Positions 15,932 through 26,380 are shown, numbered from the stretch's first letter. The stretch is DNA of 64,000 nucleotides from Burkholderiaceae bacterium (GCA_023653055.1 JAMNXR010000009.1:1-64000), one strand, 5' to 3'. Notes: generated by a model from the letters alone, not told the origin. Numbers and translations: made by a program.

Positions 15932-18900
15932 TTAAAACTGCACCTTCAAGCCCACATTCACCGTACCTAAGGTCTGGCCGCTGCGTGCCTCACCCGCGAG
16001 CCCAGCGTACGCAAACGTGTTATCAGACAGTTTGGCCGTCCCGTACACACCCGCTTGCACAAAGGTCGTGCCTGCGTTGGGTGTCGAGATGTTGGTGCCG
16101 ATCCCTGCCAGCGAGGCGTTGAGCGTCGGGTTTAACAGACCTGAGGAGTCTGCACCGACTCCCACATAGGCGCGGTAGGTATGCTTCGCCGTCATGGGGT
16201 TGTTGGCCTTGGAGCCGGCCGCGACACCAATCACACCGCGTACGCCGTTGCCGGTGTAGCGATTGACGGTGAGTGCGGACGCGACATCGCCTTCATTGAT
16301 GCCGGATTGCGAGACTATCTGCCACGTGACGCGGGCATACGGCGTGATGCGGACGCTTTCCATCTCGATTGGACGGCTCAAACCAAGGCTGATCAAGGCA
16401 TCATTGCCAGAGACGGTCTTGTTTCTAAAGCCCGTGCTCAGACCAGTGATGTCGCCCCGCGAGATATCGCTTGAGCTCAAGCCGAGACTGGCCATGGCAT
16501 CGACGACAAAGGTCTCGAGGGGCGTCTTGCCGTACGCAAAGAGCGATCCCTGCTGAATCGTGGCCGAACCATTGACGGGGTTGAGTGTGGTGCTCGAGAG
16601 CGCAAAGCCGCCGCCGATTGTTGTGCCGTTGGACGAGTAAAAGTCAGAACCAAACGTCAGTTGATAGAGGTTGCTATTCCAGCCGCCGGATTGCTGGTCA
16701 CCCGAACGATTGCCGCGCTGGTAGGCGAGGTCGCCCCAGACGTTACCATTGGAGAAGGTTTTAGCCTCAGTATTGGGGTTGACGTTTGGATTGGAGCTGA
16801 CCGCTGCAGTGGGTGCGCCGCCAAGGTTGGTTGGATTGTTACCTGCCATCGGTCCTGAAATACTCAGCCCAGCCGTATCCCCCAAGCGGCTCAAGACTGC
16901 CTGCTGTACGCGTTGAGTGGTTTGCGCCATCACTGTAACTGCGGCGGCATAAACCTCTCCGGCTAAGCTTTGTGCATATTGAGCAATGCTTTGAGCGGTT
17001 GTTTGACCAGAGGCCGAGTAGAGCAGTTGATCTTGTGCAGCGGTGGACGTGCCTGCTAAGCCAGCCTGTGCAGCCTGAGTCAATACATTACCCACGGATT
17101 GAGCGTTAGTGTTGCCCGAGGCTGAGGCAATCGTCGTTTGGTAGGAGGTGGGGATCACAGCCAGATCAAGACTGTTGCTGCCCGCCATGTTGTAAAACGG
17201 CATGAGCTGCGTGCCAGCCGTAAGCTCTGAGGGTTGAGTGAGAGAAGAGAACTTACCCGTGATCCCGCCGTCTGCCGACACGATGCGGAAGCGATCACCA
17301 AGTGCTGGTACATAGATCGCACTGCCATAGCCCGCTTCATCAGAGGTAAACAAATTTGCAACACGCGGGGCAAGTGTCGAACCCGCGTTGATTATGAATT
17401 GGCCACCGACTACGTTTAAGTATGAGTAGTAGCCTGTTGCGCCGACAGGTGTGGAACGCGAGGCCTGAGTCGTACCGGCAATATCCTGCTGGTAGGTTGA
17501 TCCTGCACTCATCGTGACGTTGCCTGTCGAGGCAAGATAGCCGGGAGAGTTACCGGGCTTAAGGATGCCGGCCACCTGGATGTTGCCGTTGATCGTACCT
17601 GTTCCCATAAGCGTGGCACCACTACTGACAAGAACGTCACCATATCCTGTCGGTGAGTTGCCCTGCACAGAGAGTGTGCCTGAGGAAACAGTCGTGCCGC
17701 CCGTATAACTATTAGCGCCGCTCAGCACAGTCGTGCCAGTACCTGTGAAACTCAAGCGACCTTCGCCAGAAATGAAACCTAATAACGAAGAAGATCCAGC
17801 GACTGATGATTCGACCGTGCCCCCAGTGGCATTGACCCTAAAACTCTGACTGGATGAGCTCCCAGCGGTAAGCGTGAGGACGCCTCCATCAAATACTGGG
17901 TTGGCTATGACACCTATCTCTGCAATATTAAATTTATTGCCTGAGACGATATTGCTTGCACTACCACCGCCGCTATTGCCACTACTACTACTGCCGCCAC
18001 CGCCACTACCCCCAGTCACCACAAGATCCCAAGTGCTTCCTGACGAATTGACGAGATTCCAGGTGTAAGCACCGTAAGTGCCAGTCAAACTGCTACTGAC
18101 CAACTCACTGGATGTCACTCCATCCAGCACCGCGCTGTATGTTCCAGCGGAAAGTACGGAAACAGGAACGCCCGCTACGCTACCGGCGTATACGCCAAAA
18201 CTTGTTGTAGAAGACATCAGACCACTTACAACCAATTTGCCATAGTTCGACGGCGAATAAACAATCACGTTGTAGTTCGTTGGCAGGATGCCCTCGTAAA
18301 GCAATGGCGAAGTACTTGCACCTTGTTTGTTATTCAAAGTGGTGATCGAGCCAAAATTCTTAACCCCAGGGTTTGAGCCGCCTGAAATTTGTCCAGAATT
18401 GGTAAAGTTTGTAATTTCGCCGGTTCCCCCAATGAATATGCCTGTACTCGAACCAGAAATCGTACCCGTATTCACCAAATTTGATACAAGAGCGGTAGGC
18501 CTTACAACGTTAGCTGATACTTGAATTCCGACTGATGTACTGAGTGGACCAATGTTTGAATAGTTGTAAATGCTGGCTTTCCCAGCAACATTTATGCCTA
18601 CAGCACCCCTTATTGCGGCGGTATTTGATGCTAGCGATAAATCACCATTGGTAATGACAGCATCGTTCACCCCTGGGTTGTTAACAAAGACTCCATTAGC
18701 AGAAACTCCAACTAATCCGGCGCTAATCAGTCCTAGATTAGTAAGAGCTGAAGAATCAAAATCCAGTCGAAATGTTGCGACTACGGTCGTAATCACGCTT
18801 CCGCTGGAGGTCACCGTTAAGGTACAGGGGCCCCCGGTATCGTAGACTCGAGTTGTTATCGCAGTTGTTATGTTGGGAGTCGCGCATGATGCCAAAGCTT

Positions 18901-19027
18901 TTGCTGAATAGGTCAAGGCAAAACTACTTGAGACAATAAGCCCTGCAGAGATAAGTAATGCTTTGATTGAATGAACGTTGGCAGTAAATTGATTCTTCTT
19001 GATGCGTGAAGATTGCGTTGGGTACAT
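15932..19027 (-). CDS. Autotransporter (type Va secretion) with beta-strand-repeat passenger
   Basis: A 1031-residue outer-membrane/secreted protein. The long N-terminus 'MYPTQSSRIKKNQFTANVHSIKALLISAGLIVSSSFALTYSAKALAS' is an extended signal peptide of the autotransporter type. The passenger (about 50-690) is rich in Gly, Ser, Thr and Asn, includes a Gly/Ser linker near residues 340-360, and has a beta-strand repeat ('GEGRLSFTGTGTTVLSGANSYTGGTTVSSGTLSV', about 420-455). The C-terminal barrel (about 760-1031) ends in 'TVNVGLKVQF', with the terminal Phe recognised by the BAM complex. No protease triad or RGD is visible, so an adhesin/biofilm role is more likely than an enzyme. A LysR gene is divergent on its 5' side. 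Confidence 0.88.
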   Translation of the reverse strand: MYPTQSSRIKKNQFTANVHSIKALLISAGLIVSSSFALTYSAKALASCATPNITTAITTRVYDTGGPCTLTVTSSGSVITTVVATFRLDFDSSALTNLGLISAGLVGVSANGVFVNNPGVNDAVITNGDLSLASNTAAIRGAVGINVAGKASIYNYSNIGPLSTSVGIQVSANVVRPTALVSNLVNTGTISGSSTGIFIGGTGEITNFTNSGQISGGSNPGVKNFGSITTLNNKQGASTSPLLYEGILPTNYNVIVYSPSNYGKLVVSGLMSSTTSFGVYAGSVAGVPVSVLSAGTYSAVLDGVTSSELVSSSLTGTYGAYTWNLVNSSGSTWDLVVTGGSGGGGSSSSGNSGGGSASNIVSGNKFNIAEIGVIANPVFDGGVLTLTAGSSSSQSFRVNATGGTVESSVAGSSSLLGFISGEGRLSFTGTGTTVLSGANSYTGGTTVSSGTLSVQGNSPTGYGDVLVSSGATLMGTGTINGNIQVAGILKPGNSPGYLASTGNVTMSAGSTYQQDIAGTTQASRSTPVGATGYYSYLNVVGGQFIINAGSTLAPRVANLFTSDEAGYGSAIYVPALGDRFRIVSADGGITGKFSSLTQPSELTAGTQLMPFYNMAGSNSLDLAVIPTSYQTTIASASGNTNAQSVGNVLTQAAQAGLAGTSTAAQDQLLYSASGQTTAQSIAQYAQSLAGEVYAAAVTVMAQTTQRVQQAVLSRLGDTAGLSISGPMAGNNPTNLGGAPTAAVSSNPNVNPNTEAKTFSNGNVWGDLAYQRGNRSGDQQSGGWNSNLYQLTFGSDFYSSNGTTIGGGFALSSTTLNPVNGSATIQQGSLFAYGKTPLETFVVDAMASLGLSSSDISRGDITGLSTGFRNKTVSGNDALISLGLSRPIEMESVRITPYARVTWQIVSQSGINEGDVASALTVNRYTGNGVRGVIGVAAGSKANNPMTAKHTYRAYVGVGADSSGLLNPTLNASLAGIGTNISTPNAGTTFVQAGVYGTAKLSDNTFAYAGLAGEARSGQTLGTVNVGLKVQF

Positions 19028-19264
19028 GACGACTCTTTATAAAAAAATAATAAAAAAAGACGCATCAATTTATGAGAAAAACAACTTTTGCTTAGATACA
19101 TTTAAGAACAACCAAAATTCCTAAATGGAAACATGATCAGTGATGACGAGTTGTTACAATTGCGCACAGTCACGTTTGACCCTATTCATCCCTTTAGAGC
19201 CTAAATTTAAACGCAATGGATTTTTAAACGTAATATTCCGAACACACTCTAACTAAGCGATTTG

Positions 19265-20182
19265 ATGAAAGATTTTGATTTGTTTACGCTCAGAATTTTT
19301 GTTGCGGTATGTGATGCAGGTAATATTTTGAGTATCAGTGAGCGGGAAAATATAGTTCCCTCTGCCATTACCAAAAGACTGACAAAGCTGGAGCAAGACT
19401 GTGGCGTCACCTTGCTCAATCGGACGACCAAAGGTGTGTCGCCAACAAGAGCAGGCATTGGTTTTTTGCACGAAGTACGAGCTTTGCTACTTCAAACAGG
19501 TCGTCTAGCCAGTCAGGTTAAAGATATCAAAGCTGAGCTGAGTGATACGGTCATGATCACTTCAAATACGACCATCTCCGCAGGTTTTTTACCCTACGAT
19601 GTCGGTAATTTTTTAATGCTGCCAGAAAATAAAAATATTAACGTCGATATCTCGGATGGGGATAGGGACTTGACGATACGGTCCGTACTTGAAGGGAGGT
19701 CAGCCTTAGGCATTGTTTATGATCGAGAAAAACTGAAGGGGTTGAAAGCGATGCCCTACAGAAAATCACGGCTATCAGCCTTTTGCCATAAGACACATGT
19801 CTTGAGCAAAATGAAAGAGTTGACCTATGACGACGTCAAAAATCATGATCGTGTTGCGGTCTACTCCAACCTCAATCTCGAGCGCCAACTTGATAGTAAA
19901 AAAATTATTAAGCGCGGTCCTACTAATAAATTTCGTGTACAGACACCTAACATGGAGATGGCGCTCAGACTGGTTGACATGCAAGTTGGTGTATTGATTG
20001 CCCCAGCTGAAATGAAGCTTTTTTTCAATCTGCCCAATATTGTGGCGATTCCACTGACGGATAGCTTTCTGCAGAGAGAGTACGTTGTGTGTTACCGCGA
20101 AGAAAGGACCTTACAGCTGGGCGCAAAAAGGTTACTCAAATATTTTTCTAATGTGGAAAAGCTCGGGCTCGATTGGTCTTAA
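19265..20182 (+). CDS. LysR-family transcriptional regulator
   Basis: 305 residues. The N-terminal winged helix is 'FDLFTLRIFVAVCDAGNILSISERENIVPSAITKRLTKLEQDCGVTLLNRTTKGVSPTRAG' (about 3-64). The effector domain runs from about 90 ('TVMITSNTTISAGFLPYDVGNFL...') to the end. ATG at 19265 is preferred over the TTG one codon earlier. It is divergent from the autotransporter gene across a 237-base AT-rich gap, the usual position for a LysR protein controlling its neighbour. The gene appears AT-richer than the surrounding chromosome, which hints at separate acquisition together with the autotransporter 5' half. Confidence 0.88.
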   Translation: MKDFDLFTLRIFVAVCDAGNILSISERENIVPSAITKRLTKLEQDCGVTLLNRTTKGVSPTRAGIGFLHEVRALLLQTGRLASQVKDIKAELSDTVMITSNTTISAGFLPYDVGNFLMLPENKNINVDISDGDRDLTIRSVLEGRSALGIVYDREKLKGLKAMPYRKSRLSAFCHKTHVLSKMKELTYDDVKNHDRVAVYSNLNLERQLDSKKIIKRGPTNKFRVQTPNMEMALRLVDMQVGVLIAPAEMKLFFNLPNIVAIPLTDSFLQREYVVCYREERTLQLGAKRLLKYFSNVEKLGLDWS

Positions 20183-20261
20183 GCCCATTAGAAATACTTA
20201 TCCGACCGATCCTGGTTCACCATGGTTCCGTTGCTCATGCAATTATTAAAGCTAGTAAAAA

Positions 20262-20289
20262 TCCCACCGTCACGATTGTGAGGGTGGGA
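20262..20289 (-). terminator. efp: Terminator of the efp transcript
   Basis: TCCCACCGTCAC (20262-20273) pairs with GTGAGGGTGGGA (20278-20289) over a 4-base loop with one G-G mismatch. Read on the minus strand it is followed by TTTTTAC, the expected U-tract. It may also serve LysR from the other side. Confidence 0.75.
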
Positions 20290-20344
20290 CTCTCAAAATA
20301 AAATTAAATGGCTCGTCTATGATAAGCCATTCGTACTTCACTAT

Positions 20345-20902
20345 TTACATCACGCGGCTACGGTACTCACCTGTGCGTGTGTCGATCTCAATCTTGTCGC
20401 CGATCGCGCAGAACAATGGTACGGGTAATTCGTGACCAGTGTTGATCTTGGCAGGCTTCATAACCTTGCCTGAGGTGTCGCCGCGCACGGCTGGCTCGGT
20501 GTAGATGATTTCGCGAACGAGCATTGTGGGCAATTCGATGGAAATTGCGCGGCCGTCGTAGAACACAACCTCAACTGGCATGCCTTCTTCGAGGTATTGC
20601 ATGGCGTCGCCCATGCTTTCTGCTTCGATTTCGTACTGGTTGAAATCAGCGTCCATAAACACATACATGGGGTCACCAAAGTACGAGTAGGAGCATTCTT
20701 TACGATCGAGTACGACTAATTCGAATTTTTCGTCTGCTTTGCAAACGTTTTCTGCGCCTGAACCGGTCAGCAGGTTTTTGAATTTGAATTTGACGACAGA
20801 GGCGTTACGGCCTGACTTGCTGTACTCGGCGCGCTGAATGACCATTGGGTCTTTGCCGATCATAATCACGTTGCCGACGCGCAGCTCTTGTGCTGTTTTC
20901 AT
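20345..20902 (-). CDS. efp: Elongation factor P (arginine type)
   Basis: 185 residues in three domains. The KOW-like N-terminal domain carries '[23 protein letters not shown]', then come the central OB domain and the C-terminal OB domain ending '[13 protein letters not shown]'. EF-P relieves ribosome stalling at polyproline stretches. The modified residue at the loop tip is Arg32 (SGRN), not Lys. This is the form rhamnosylated by EarP, whose gene lies directly upstream in the same direction. The spacer between them contains a repeated CTCCGG/CCGGAG set that could fold over the GGAG ribosome binding site. The predicted SD is 9 bases before ATG. Confidence 0.97.
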   Translation of the reverse strand: MKTAQELRVGNVIMIGKDPMVIQRAEYSKSGRNASVVKFKFKNLLTGSGAENVCKADEKFELVVLDRKECSYSYFGDPMYVFMDADFNQYEIEAESMGDAMQYLEEGMPVEVVFYDGRAISIELPTMLVREIIYTEPAVRGDTSGKVMKPAKINTGHELPVPLFCAIGDKIEIDTRTGEYRSRVM

Positions 20903-20909
20903 TCGAATA

Positions 20910-20953
20910 AACTCCGGTAGCTATTAGTCTCCGGGACTGTACAAGCCGGAGTT
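20910..20953 (-). promoter_or_regulatory. Possible alternative hairpins over the efp ribosome binding site
   Basis: In the earP-efp spacer the minus-strand RNA has AACUCCGG (from 20953-20946), then CCGGAG (20934-20929), then CCGGAGUU (20917-20910). The last contains the GGAG Shine-Dalgarno of efp. The first element can pair with the middle one (6 bp, SD free) or with the last (8 bp, SD hidden). These pairings exclude each other, as in a translational switch. This is read from complementarity alone. Confidence 0.4.
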
Positions 20954-20970
20954 AGGGATAGAAAAGCCTT

Positions 20971-22260
20971 TTATTTTAGCCTTTCTGAGGTAAGTTTGCT
21001 TTGTTCGCTTAACTTGCTCAGGCAGAACGTCGTCAGCGCAGCCGCCAAGTCAGTCTGAGCCATTTGACGGGTGCAAAAGTGATACGCATGCTGCTTCCAG
21101 GCGTGAAAGTTTTCCGGTTTGAGCTGTTGTTGCAGTGCGCTGGCAAATTCTACGGCTTTAGTCTGGCTGATGCGTGTGTCACCGTCATTGCTAAGTTTTT
21201 TATAGCTAGAAAGATGTATTTGATCGGCAAGCGCTGCTGCATTGACGCAGTCTTTTGCAGCAGCAGAGTCATTCTGCGCACTCTCTGGATTCCAGTGCAT
21301 CATGACATTGCAAATATCCTCAGGCAATCCTGTTTGCACGAACCATGCCCGTAATTTATCAAGATGGGTGTTCTCTGTCTGAGGGTAGATCTGCCAGATT
21401 AGTGGCTTGCCAGCCCATATCCCACGGACAATAGAATCCTCTCCACGGACAAAGTTCAGATCGGCAGTCCATAGGACTTTGTCGTATTCAGTTTGAGGTA
21501 AAAATGGCACACGTTCTATAAATAGCTGTCCCTGTTGTCCAGACGTATGTTGCGGATGAACGCCTTCAGGGATAAGCAAGACCGTTTGTCGTGCGTCTGC
21601 GCCCAGTACTTCGAATAGTTCGGCGACCGGCGCGTTGTCGTAACAGAACAAATTGACGAGCCTGGCTGCGGGGTGGTCCTGCGTGACAGGAAAAAGCGCA
21701 GCGACCGCAGCAGGACTCAAGCCCAGCTTTTCCAGAAATGCGCGTTGCGTTGCACGGTCATTTTGCCAAGTATCGCGCTCTGCAATCAGTGCCGATTCAC
21801 GCAGCAACCCCCCTGTTTGTGCCGTGAAACCAGGAAAGAAAAAATGCGAGGACAATCCGTCAGCGCGCAAGGAGGGCAGTCCATGACAGCCCTCCACCCA
21901 GTCCTCTGCACTCAGATATTCAAGATTGATCCACAGGCTTTCGGGTATCGTGGTTGGATGATTGCGCTGCGCACGCATGTGTGCGACGTACTGGTCTGGC
22001 AGATCACAAGAGAACATTGCAATCACGATTGGCGCGGGCGTGAAGTCGGTTGCCTGTGGCCAATGGGTGATGTCGATACCATCGATGTGTTGAGTGGCAG
22101 CAACGCAGACGCGTGGTTCGAGTCGCTGAAAACTGTTTAGATCATCGACCCAGAGTCTGATGCGCCAGTCATGCTCGCGCTGGAGTTGGCGCACTAAACG
22201 CCAGGTCACGCCGATATCGCCAAAGTTGTCGATCACTCGGCAAAAAATATCTGCGTGCAT
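20971..22260 (-). CDS. earP: EF-P arginine rhamnosyltransferase EarP
   Basis: 429 residues. It transfers rhamnose from dTDP-beta-L-rhamnose to Arg32 of EF-P. The N-terminal 'FCRVIDNFGDIGVTWRLVRQLQ' holds the conserved Asp residues of the sugar-nucleotide site. Near residues 267-300, 'DLNFVRGEDSIVRGIWAGKPLIWQIYPQTENTHLDKLRAW' is the donor-binding region of this GT-B-fold family. The pairing with an Arg32-type efp immediately downstream confirms the call. It is slightly longer than typical EarP. It ends 68 bases before efp and starts 2 bases after the DUF2863 gene stop, so the three are likely one operon. Confidence 0.95.
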   Translation of the reverse strand: MHADIFCRVIDNFGDIGVTWRLVRQLQREHDWRIRLWVDDLNSFQRLEPRVCVAATQHIDGIDITHWPQATDFTPAPIVIAMFSCDLPDQYVAHMRAQRNHPTTIPESLWINLEYLSAEDWVEGCHGLPSLRADGLSSHFFFPGFTAQTGGLLRESALIAERDTWQNDRATQRAFLEKLGLSPAAVAALFPVTQDHPAARLVNLFCYDNAPVAELFEVLGADARQTVLLIPEGVHPQHTSGQQGQLFIERVPFLPQTEYDKVLWTADLNFVRGEDSIVRGIWAGKPLIWQIYPQTENTHLDKLRAWFVQTGLPEDICNVMMHWNPESAQNDSAAAKDCVNAAALADQIHLSSYKKLSNDGDTRISQTKAVEFASALQQQLKPENFHAWKQHAYHFCTRQMAQTDLAAALTTFCLSKLSEQSKLTSERLK

Positions 22261-22262
22261 GT

Positions 22263-23477
22263 TTAGTGAAAGTGCGCGGGTGCTGTTTCAGCGTCTGCGG
22301 GGAGTTCGGCATGCACCATTTCACCGTTAGGGTTGGGGAAATAGGGTGCGCCGCAATCTTCGCAAAATTCGGGCGTCAAAATGCCTGGCAAACGACGAAT
22401 GTCGTTGACGCCGCACTCTTTGAGTAGCGCAGCAATTTCTTCAATCGTTTCAATCGGCGGGGGCTCGTGATCCAGCAAGGGCTCGTCATCTTCTCGACCA
22501 TACAGCGGCCACAGGCAGCCGTACACCACCTCATTTTGATTTTTTTGGGTAAAGCCAATTCGGTATTCATCCACGCGACGCTCACCGCAACCGGCGACAA
22601 CGGCGCGTAGTTGTGCCGCCTCGATATTCAGCGCGGCGCCCAGCCATGAGACTGCTGCTTTGACCGATAGCGGGCGCACGCAACGATCGGCATCTCTGTT
22701 GCTCACGTAGTACGCATCGGGCGTCAAAATCTCAAAGCCACAACCTGGTAAGAGCGTTGAAAAAATGCTCTTTGTGTCTGCAGCCCATTTTTCCAGGCAG
22801 CCTTCACGGGCTTGGCCCAGTTCACCGGGTTCTTCTTGCCAGCGAAATAAAGGCTTTCCTTGTTCAACGGCCACCGCCGCGACGAGATAGCGCGTGTCTG
22901 CCAACATATTGAACGCTTCAGGCTCACTATTTAACGTTGGAGCCGTATAGGAAGCGCCGAGCGCTGCGAGGCCGAGCTTTTGCAACCACTCCCATGTCTC
23001 GCAAAAGGTACGGGGCATTTGGTCGAGGCTGGTCAGGTGAGGAAACAGCGCAATCTGTGTGTCTTGCGCGAGGATATGGGCTTGCAGATGTTCGCGTAAA
23101 GCTTGAGCAGGACCGGTCGGTACCTCACAGGCGGGAATGCTATAACGTGTCCAGGCGACCAGTGGCGCCACCAAGAGCAAGACATCGTAACGCTTGCCGT
23201 CCTGCGTGAGGACGCAGGACTCCGACAATGTCTCAGCTTGCTCGATCAGGACCTCATAGCCACCCAAGTGCGTCTGTGACAGATGATCGAGCGCCGCATC
23301 AATCGCGGTATCGTTCTTTGCGCGCATGAGCTTGAGTAGGATGGCGGCCAGTTCGGTTTCCCAATAGGAGTCCTCGACGCGGCTGCCAGAGCTATGAAGC
23401 GCAAGTGCGAGTGCCACCAGACGCGAAGCATCTCGCGTCAAACGGGTGGTACCAGGGGTCGAACGAAGACGTGCCAT
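22263..23477 (-). CDS. DUF2863 family protein
   Basis: 404 residues matching the DUF2863 family, which is largely confined to Burkholderiales and has no known function. The N-terminal half is helical ('RDASRLVALALALHSSGSRVEDSYWETELAAILLKLMRAKND'). The C-terminus has a Cys pair in 'FCEDCGAPYFPNPNGEMVH' that looks like half of a zinc-binding knuckle. The gene lies 2 bases before earP in the same direction. It probably shares a transcript with earP and efp, but a role in translation is only a positional guess. Confidence 0.8.
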   Translation of the reverse strand: MARLRSTPGTTRLTRDASRLVALALALHSSGSRVEDSYWETELAAILLKLMRAKNDTAIDAALDHLSQTHLGGYEVLIEQAETLSESCVLTQDGKRYDVLLLVAPLVAWTRYSIPACEVPTGPAQALREHLQAHILAQDTQIALFPHLTSLDQMPRTFCETWEWLQKLGLAALGASYTAPTLNSEPEAFNMLADTRYLVAAVAVEQGKPLFRWQEEPGELGQAREGCLEKWAADTKSIFSTLLPGCGFEILTPDAYYVSNRDADRCVRPLSVKAAVSWLGAALNIEAAQLRAVVAGCGERRVDEYRIGFTQKNQNEVVYGCLWPLYGREDDEPLLDHEPPPIETIEEIAALLKECGVNDIRRLPGILTPEFCEDCGAPYFPNPNGEMVHAELPADAETAPAHFH

Positions 23478-23577
23478 GAGTTTGCGTGCCTGCCGACAAA
23501 AAGGAGTCTAGTGTAACGAACTATCTTCGCTTCGCTTACACTCGCCTCTATTCGCCGGCCTTGGCAGTATCTTCCTC

Positions 23578-26283
23578 TTACGCTGCGATCAACTGTCGTA
23601 ACACAAAGGGCAAAATCCCTCCGTGCTGGTAGTAATCTACTTCGATCGGAGTATCAATCCGCAATAACACCGCGACACGTTGGCTTGAACCATTTGGATG
23701 ATGAATGACCAGGGTGACGTCCTGTTGAGGCACGATGCCATTTTCAAGGCCTTCGACATCAAAGGTTTCGACCCCAGTCAGACCCAAGGACTCAGCGCTG
23801 TCATGCCCCTTAAACTGCAAAGGCAAGACACCCATACCGACCAAGTTGCTACGGTGAATGCGCTCAAAGCTCCGGGCAATGACGGCCTTGACCCCCAGTA
23901 GTTGAGTCCCTTTTGCAGCCCAGTCGCGCGAGGAACCCGTGCCATATTCCTCACCCCCGAACACCACAGTGGGGATGCCGCTGGCCACATATTGCATGGC
24001 GGCATCGTAAATCGATATTTGCTCGCCACTGGGTTGCAGCAACGTCTGTCCCCCTTCGACGCGTGAGCCATCTGGTCTGGCGGGAATCATGAGATTTTTG
24101 ATACGGACATTGGCAAACGTGCCGCGCATCATGATCTCGTGATTACCTCGGCGCGAGCCATAGCTATTGAAGTCAGCTTTTTGGACGCCATGCGCAAGCA
24201 ACCACTGACCGGCAGGAGAGTTTTCACTAATCGAACCCGCCGGTGAAATATGGTCAGTCGTGACCGAGTCGCCAAAAATACCCAAGGTACGTGCGCCTCT
24301 CACAGCAGGCATTGGCTTGGGTTCCATCGTAAAGTCATCAAAAAATGGTGGTTCGGCGATATAGGTTGAGCTTGGCCAGTTGTAAACATCCCCCGTGACC
24401 CCCTCAATGTTTTGCCAGAGCTTGCCTGGTTTTTTCTCGACCTTGGCATAGTTGTTGCGAAACACTTTAGGATCCATCGCAAACTTCATCAGCTTTTCAA
24501 CTTCTTGCGCACTCGGCCAGATATCGCCGAGGTAGACCGGTCCATGCTTACCCTCACCAACGGGTTCAGTCATCAAGTCACGCATCATGTTGCCGGCAAG
24601 CGCATAGGCGACGACTAGCGGAGGTGAGGCAAGAAAGTTTGCTTTCAAGTTGGGATGAATACGCGCTTCAAAGTTCCGGTTGCCTGACAGTACGGCTGCG
24701 CAGATAAGGTCGTTGTCGATGATGGCTTGGTTAAAGTCCGCAGCCAGATCGCCCGCATTACCAATACAGGTTGTGCAACCATAGGCTGCGACATCAAAAC
24801 CGAGCTGATCAAGATAAGGCAGCAGACCGGCTCGCTCCAGATATTCGGTGACGACACGCGAGCCTGGTGCGAGTGAGGTTTTGACATGTGCAGGCACTTT
24901 AAGACCGGCCTTTACCGCTTTTTTCGCGAGCAAACCGGCTGCTAACATCACGCTCGGGTTGGAGGTGTTGGTGCACGAGGTAATGCCTGCGATCAAAATG
25001 TCGCCGTTGTGCAGTGTTTTCCCAGTGGCTGTCGTAAAGGCTTTGCTGAGCTTAGCGGCAGGCTGATTAAAGCCATTATCCGCAATCGGTTTAGCGTAAA
25101 GCTTTTTAAAGGTTTTCTTTACCTCTCCGATTTCGATGCGATCCTGTGGTCGCTTCGGTCCAGCCAGTGAGGGGACAACCGAACTAAGATCCAGTTTCAC
25201 AACTTTGGTGAAGTCGATGTCGGCGGCATTGGGCACACCAAACATTTCCTGTGCCTTGAAATACGCCTCGAGAGCCTGGACTTCGTCTTTGGTGCGCCCG
25301 GTCCCATTGAAATAATCGATCGTGCGGTGATCGACAGGAAAAAATCCCATCGTGGCACCATACTCGGGTGCCATGTTGGCGATAGTGGCACGGTCTGTCA
25401 CCGAGAGTTTGGCTGTACCCGGACCACAAAACTCGACAAATTTGCCCACCACTTTTTCTTTGCGCAACAACTCAGTGATCGTGAGCACGAGGTCTGTTGC
25501 CGTGACGCCGCCTCGCAACTCCCCTGTGAGCTCGACACCGACCACGTCTGGGGTCAAAAAGTACACGGGCTGACCCAGCATGCCGGCTTCGGCTTCAATC
25601 CCGCCAACGCCCCAGCCTACAACGCCAATGCCATTAATCATTGTGGTGTGACTGTCGGTGCCCACGAGAGAGTCCGGGTAGTACACATCATGTTTTTTGT
25701 CGTGATGTACGCCGCGTGCGAGGTACTCAAGATTGATCTGATGCACAATACCAAAGCCTGGAGGCACCACGCCAAACGTATCAAATGCTTGCATGCCCCA
25801 TTTCAGAAACTGGTAGCGTTCTTTATTGCGCGAAAACTCAACTTTCATGTTGAGATCGAGAGCGTCCTTGGTCCCAAAATAATCAATCATGACCGAGTGA
25901 TCGACAACCAAGTCAACGGGTACCAAAGGCTCGATGGCTGTCGCGTCTTTTCCCATTTTCTGAGCAACGGCCCGCATGGCGGCGAGATCCGCCAGCAAGG
26001 GCACACCCGTAAAATCTTGGAGGACGACGCGCGCGACGACAAAGGGAATTTCAAGTTCGCGTTTAGTCTTGGGCTTCCAGGCCGCGAGCTCACGAATATG
26101 ACTTTCAGTCACTTTTTTACCGTCGCAGTTGCGCAGCACGGATTCCAACACAATCCGAATCGACATGGGCAGTCGAGAAACGTCGATGCCAAGAGACGCA
26201 CCGAGCGCCGGAAGCGAATAAAAGTGCGCTTCTTTTTTACCGATTTTGAATTTTTTAAGCGTGTTCAGGGTGTCATGTTTCAT
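23578..26283 (-). CDS. acnA: Aconitate hydratase A
   Basis: 901 residues, the usual length of AcnA/IRP-type aconitases. It interconverts citrate and isocitrate using a [4Fe-4S] cluster. Visible are '[32 protein letters not shown]', the first cluster Cys in '[22 protein letters not shown]', and the Cys pair in '[15 protein letters not shown]'. The C-terminal swivelling domain contains '[14 protein letters not shown]' and '[19 protein letters not shown]'. It follows acnB after a terminator and should have its own promoter; a TAGGAT -10-like box lies about 20 bases upstream of the start. It is one of three aconitase-family genes in this cluster. Confidence 0.95.
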   Translation of the reverse strand: MKHDTLNTLKKFKIGKKEAHFYSLPALGASLGIDVSRLPMSIRIVLESVLRNCDGKKVTESHIRELAAWKPKTKRELEIPFVVARVVLQDFTGVPLLADLAAMRAVAQKMGKDATAIEPLVPVDLVVDHSVMIDYFGTKDALDLNMKVEFSRNKERYQFLKWGMQAFDTFGVVPPGFGIVHQINLEYLARGVHHDKKHDVYYPDSLVGTDSHTTMINGIGVVGWGVGGIEAEAGMLGQPVYFLTPDVVGVELTGELRGGVTATDLVLTITELLRKEKVVGKFVEFCGPGTAKLSVTDRATIANMAPEYGATMGFFPVDHRTIDYFNGTGRTKDEVQALEAYFKAQEMFGVPNAADIDFTKVVKLDLSSVVPSLAGPKRPQDRIEIGEVKKTFKKLYAKPIADNGFNQPAAKLSKAFTTATGKTLHNGDILIAGITSCTNTSNPSVMLAAGLLAKKAVKAGLKVPAHVKTSLAPGSRVVTEYLERAGLLPYLDQLGFDVAAYGCTTCIGNAGDLAADFNQAIIDNDLICAAVLSGNRNFEARIHPNLKANFLASPPLVVAYALAGNMMRDLMTEPVGEGKHGPVYLGDIWPSAQEVEKLMKFAMDPKVFRNNYAKVEKKPGKLWQNIEGVTGDVYNWPSSTYIAEPPFFDDFTMEPKPMPAVRGARTLGIFGDSVTTDHISPAGSISENSPAGQWLLAHGVQKADFNSYGSRRGNHEIMMRGTFANVRIKNLMIPARPDGSRVEGGQTLLQPSGEQISIYDAAMQYVASGIPTVVFGGEEYGTGSSRDWAAKGTQLLGVKAVIARSFERIHRSNLVGMGVLPLQFKGHDSAESLGLTGVETFDVEGLENGIVPQQDVTLVIHHPNGSSQRVAVLLRIDTPIEVDYYQHGGILPFVLRQLIAA

Positions 26284-26350
26284 GGCGGACGCTCCAAGAT
26301 GTTGATCTCTTTATCCTACACCAGCCGCACGTACTGCGCACAATAAAAAA

Positions 26351-26380
26351 ATCCTCCTGTGAAGATATCCACAGGAGGAT
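26351..26380 (-). terminator. acnB: Terminator of acnB
   Basis: An 11-bp stem, ATCCTCCTGTG (26351-26361) with CACAGGAGGAT (26370-26380), and an 8-base loop. On the minus strand it is followed by a run of T (26350-26345). It ends the acnB transcript before acnA. Confidence 0.88.

Noticed and set aside
17870-18068. Repetitive stretch that might suggest a CRISPR or tandem repeat
   Set aside because: It is the coding sequence for the Gly/Ser linker of the autotransporter. The repeats are irregular and in frame, with no spacers.
25327-26346. 339-residue plus-strand reading frame
   Set aside because: Lies entirely opposite acnA, whose frame is strongly supported by family motifs. The plus-strand product has no recognisable domain and a composition typical of antisense frames.
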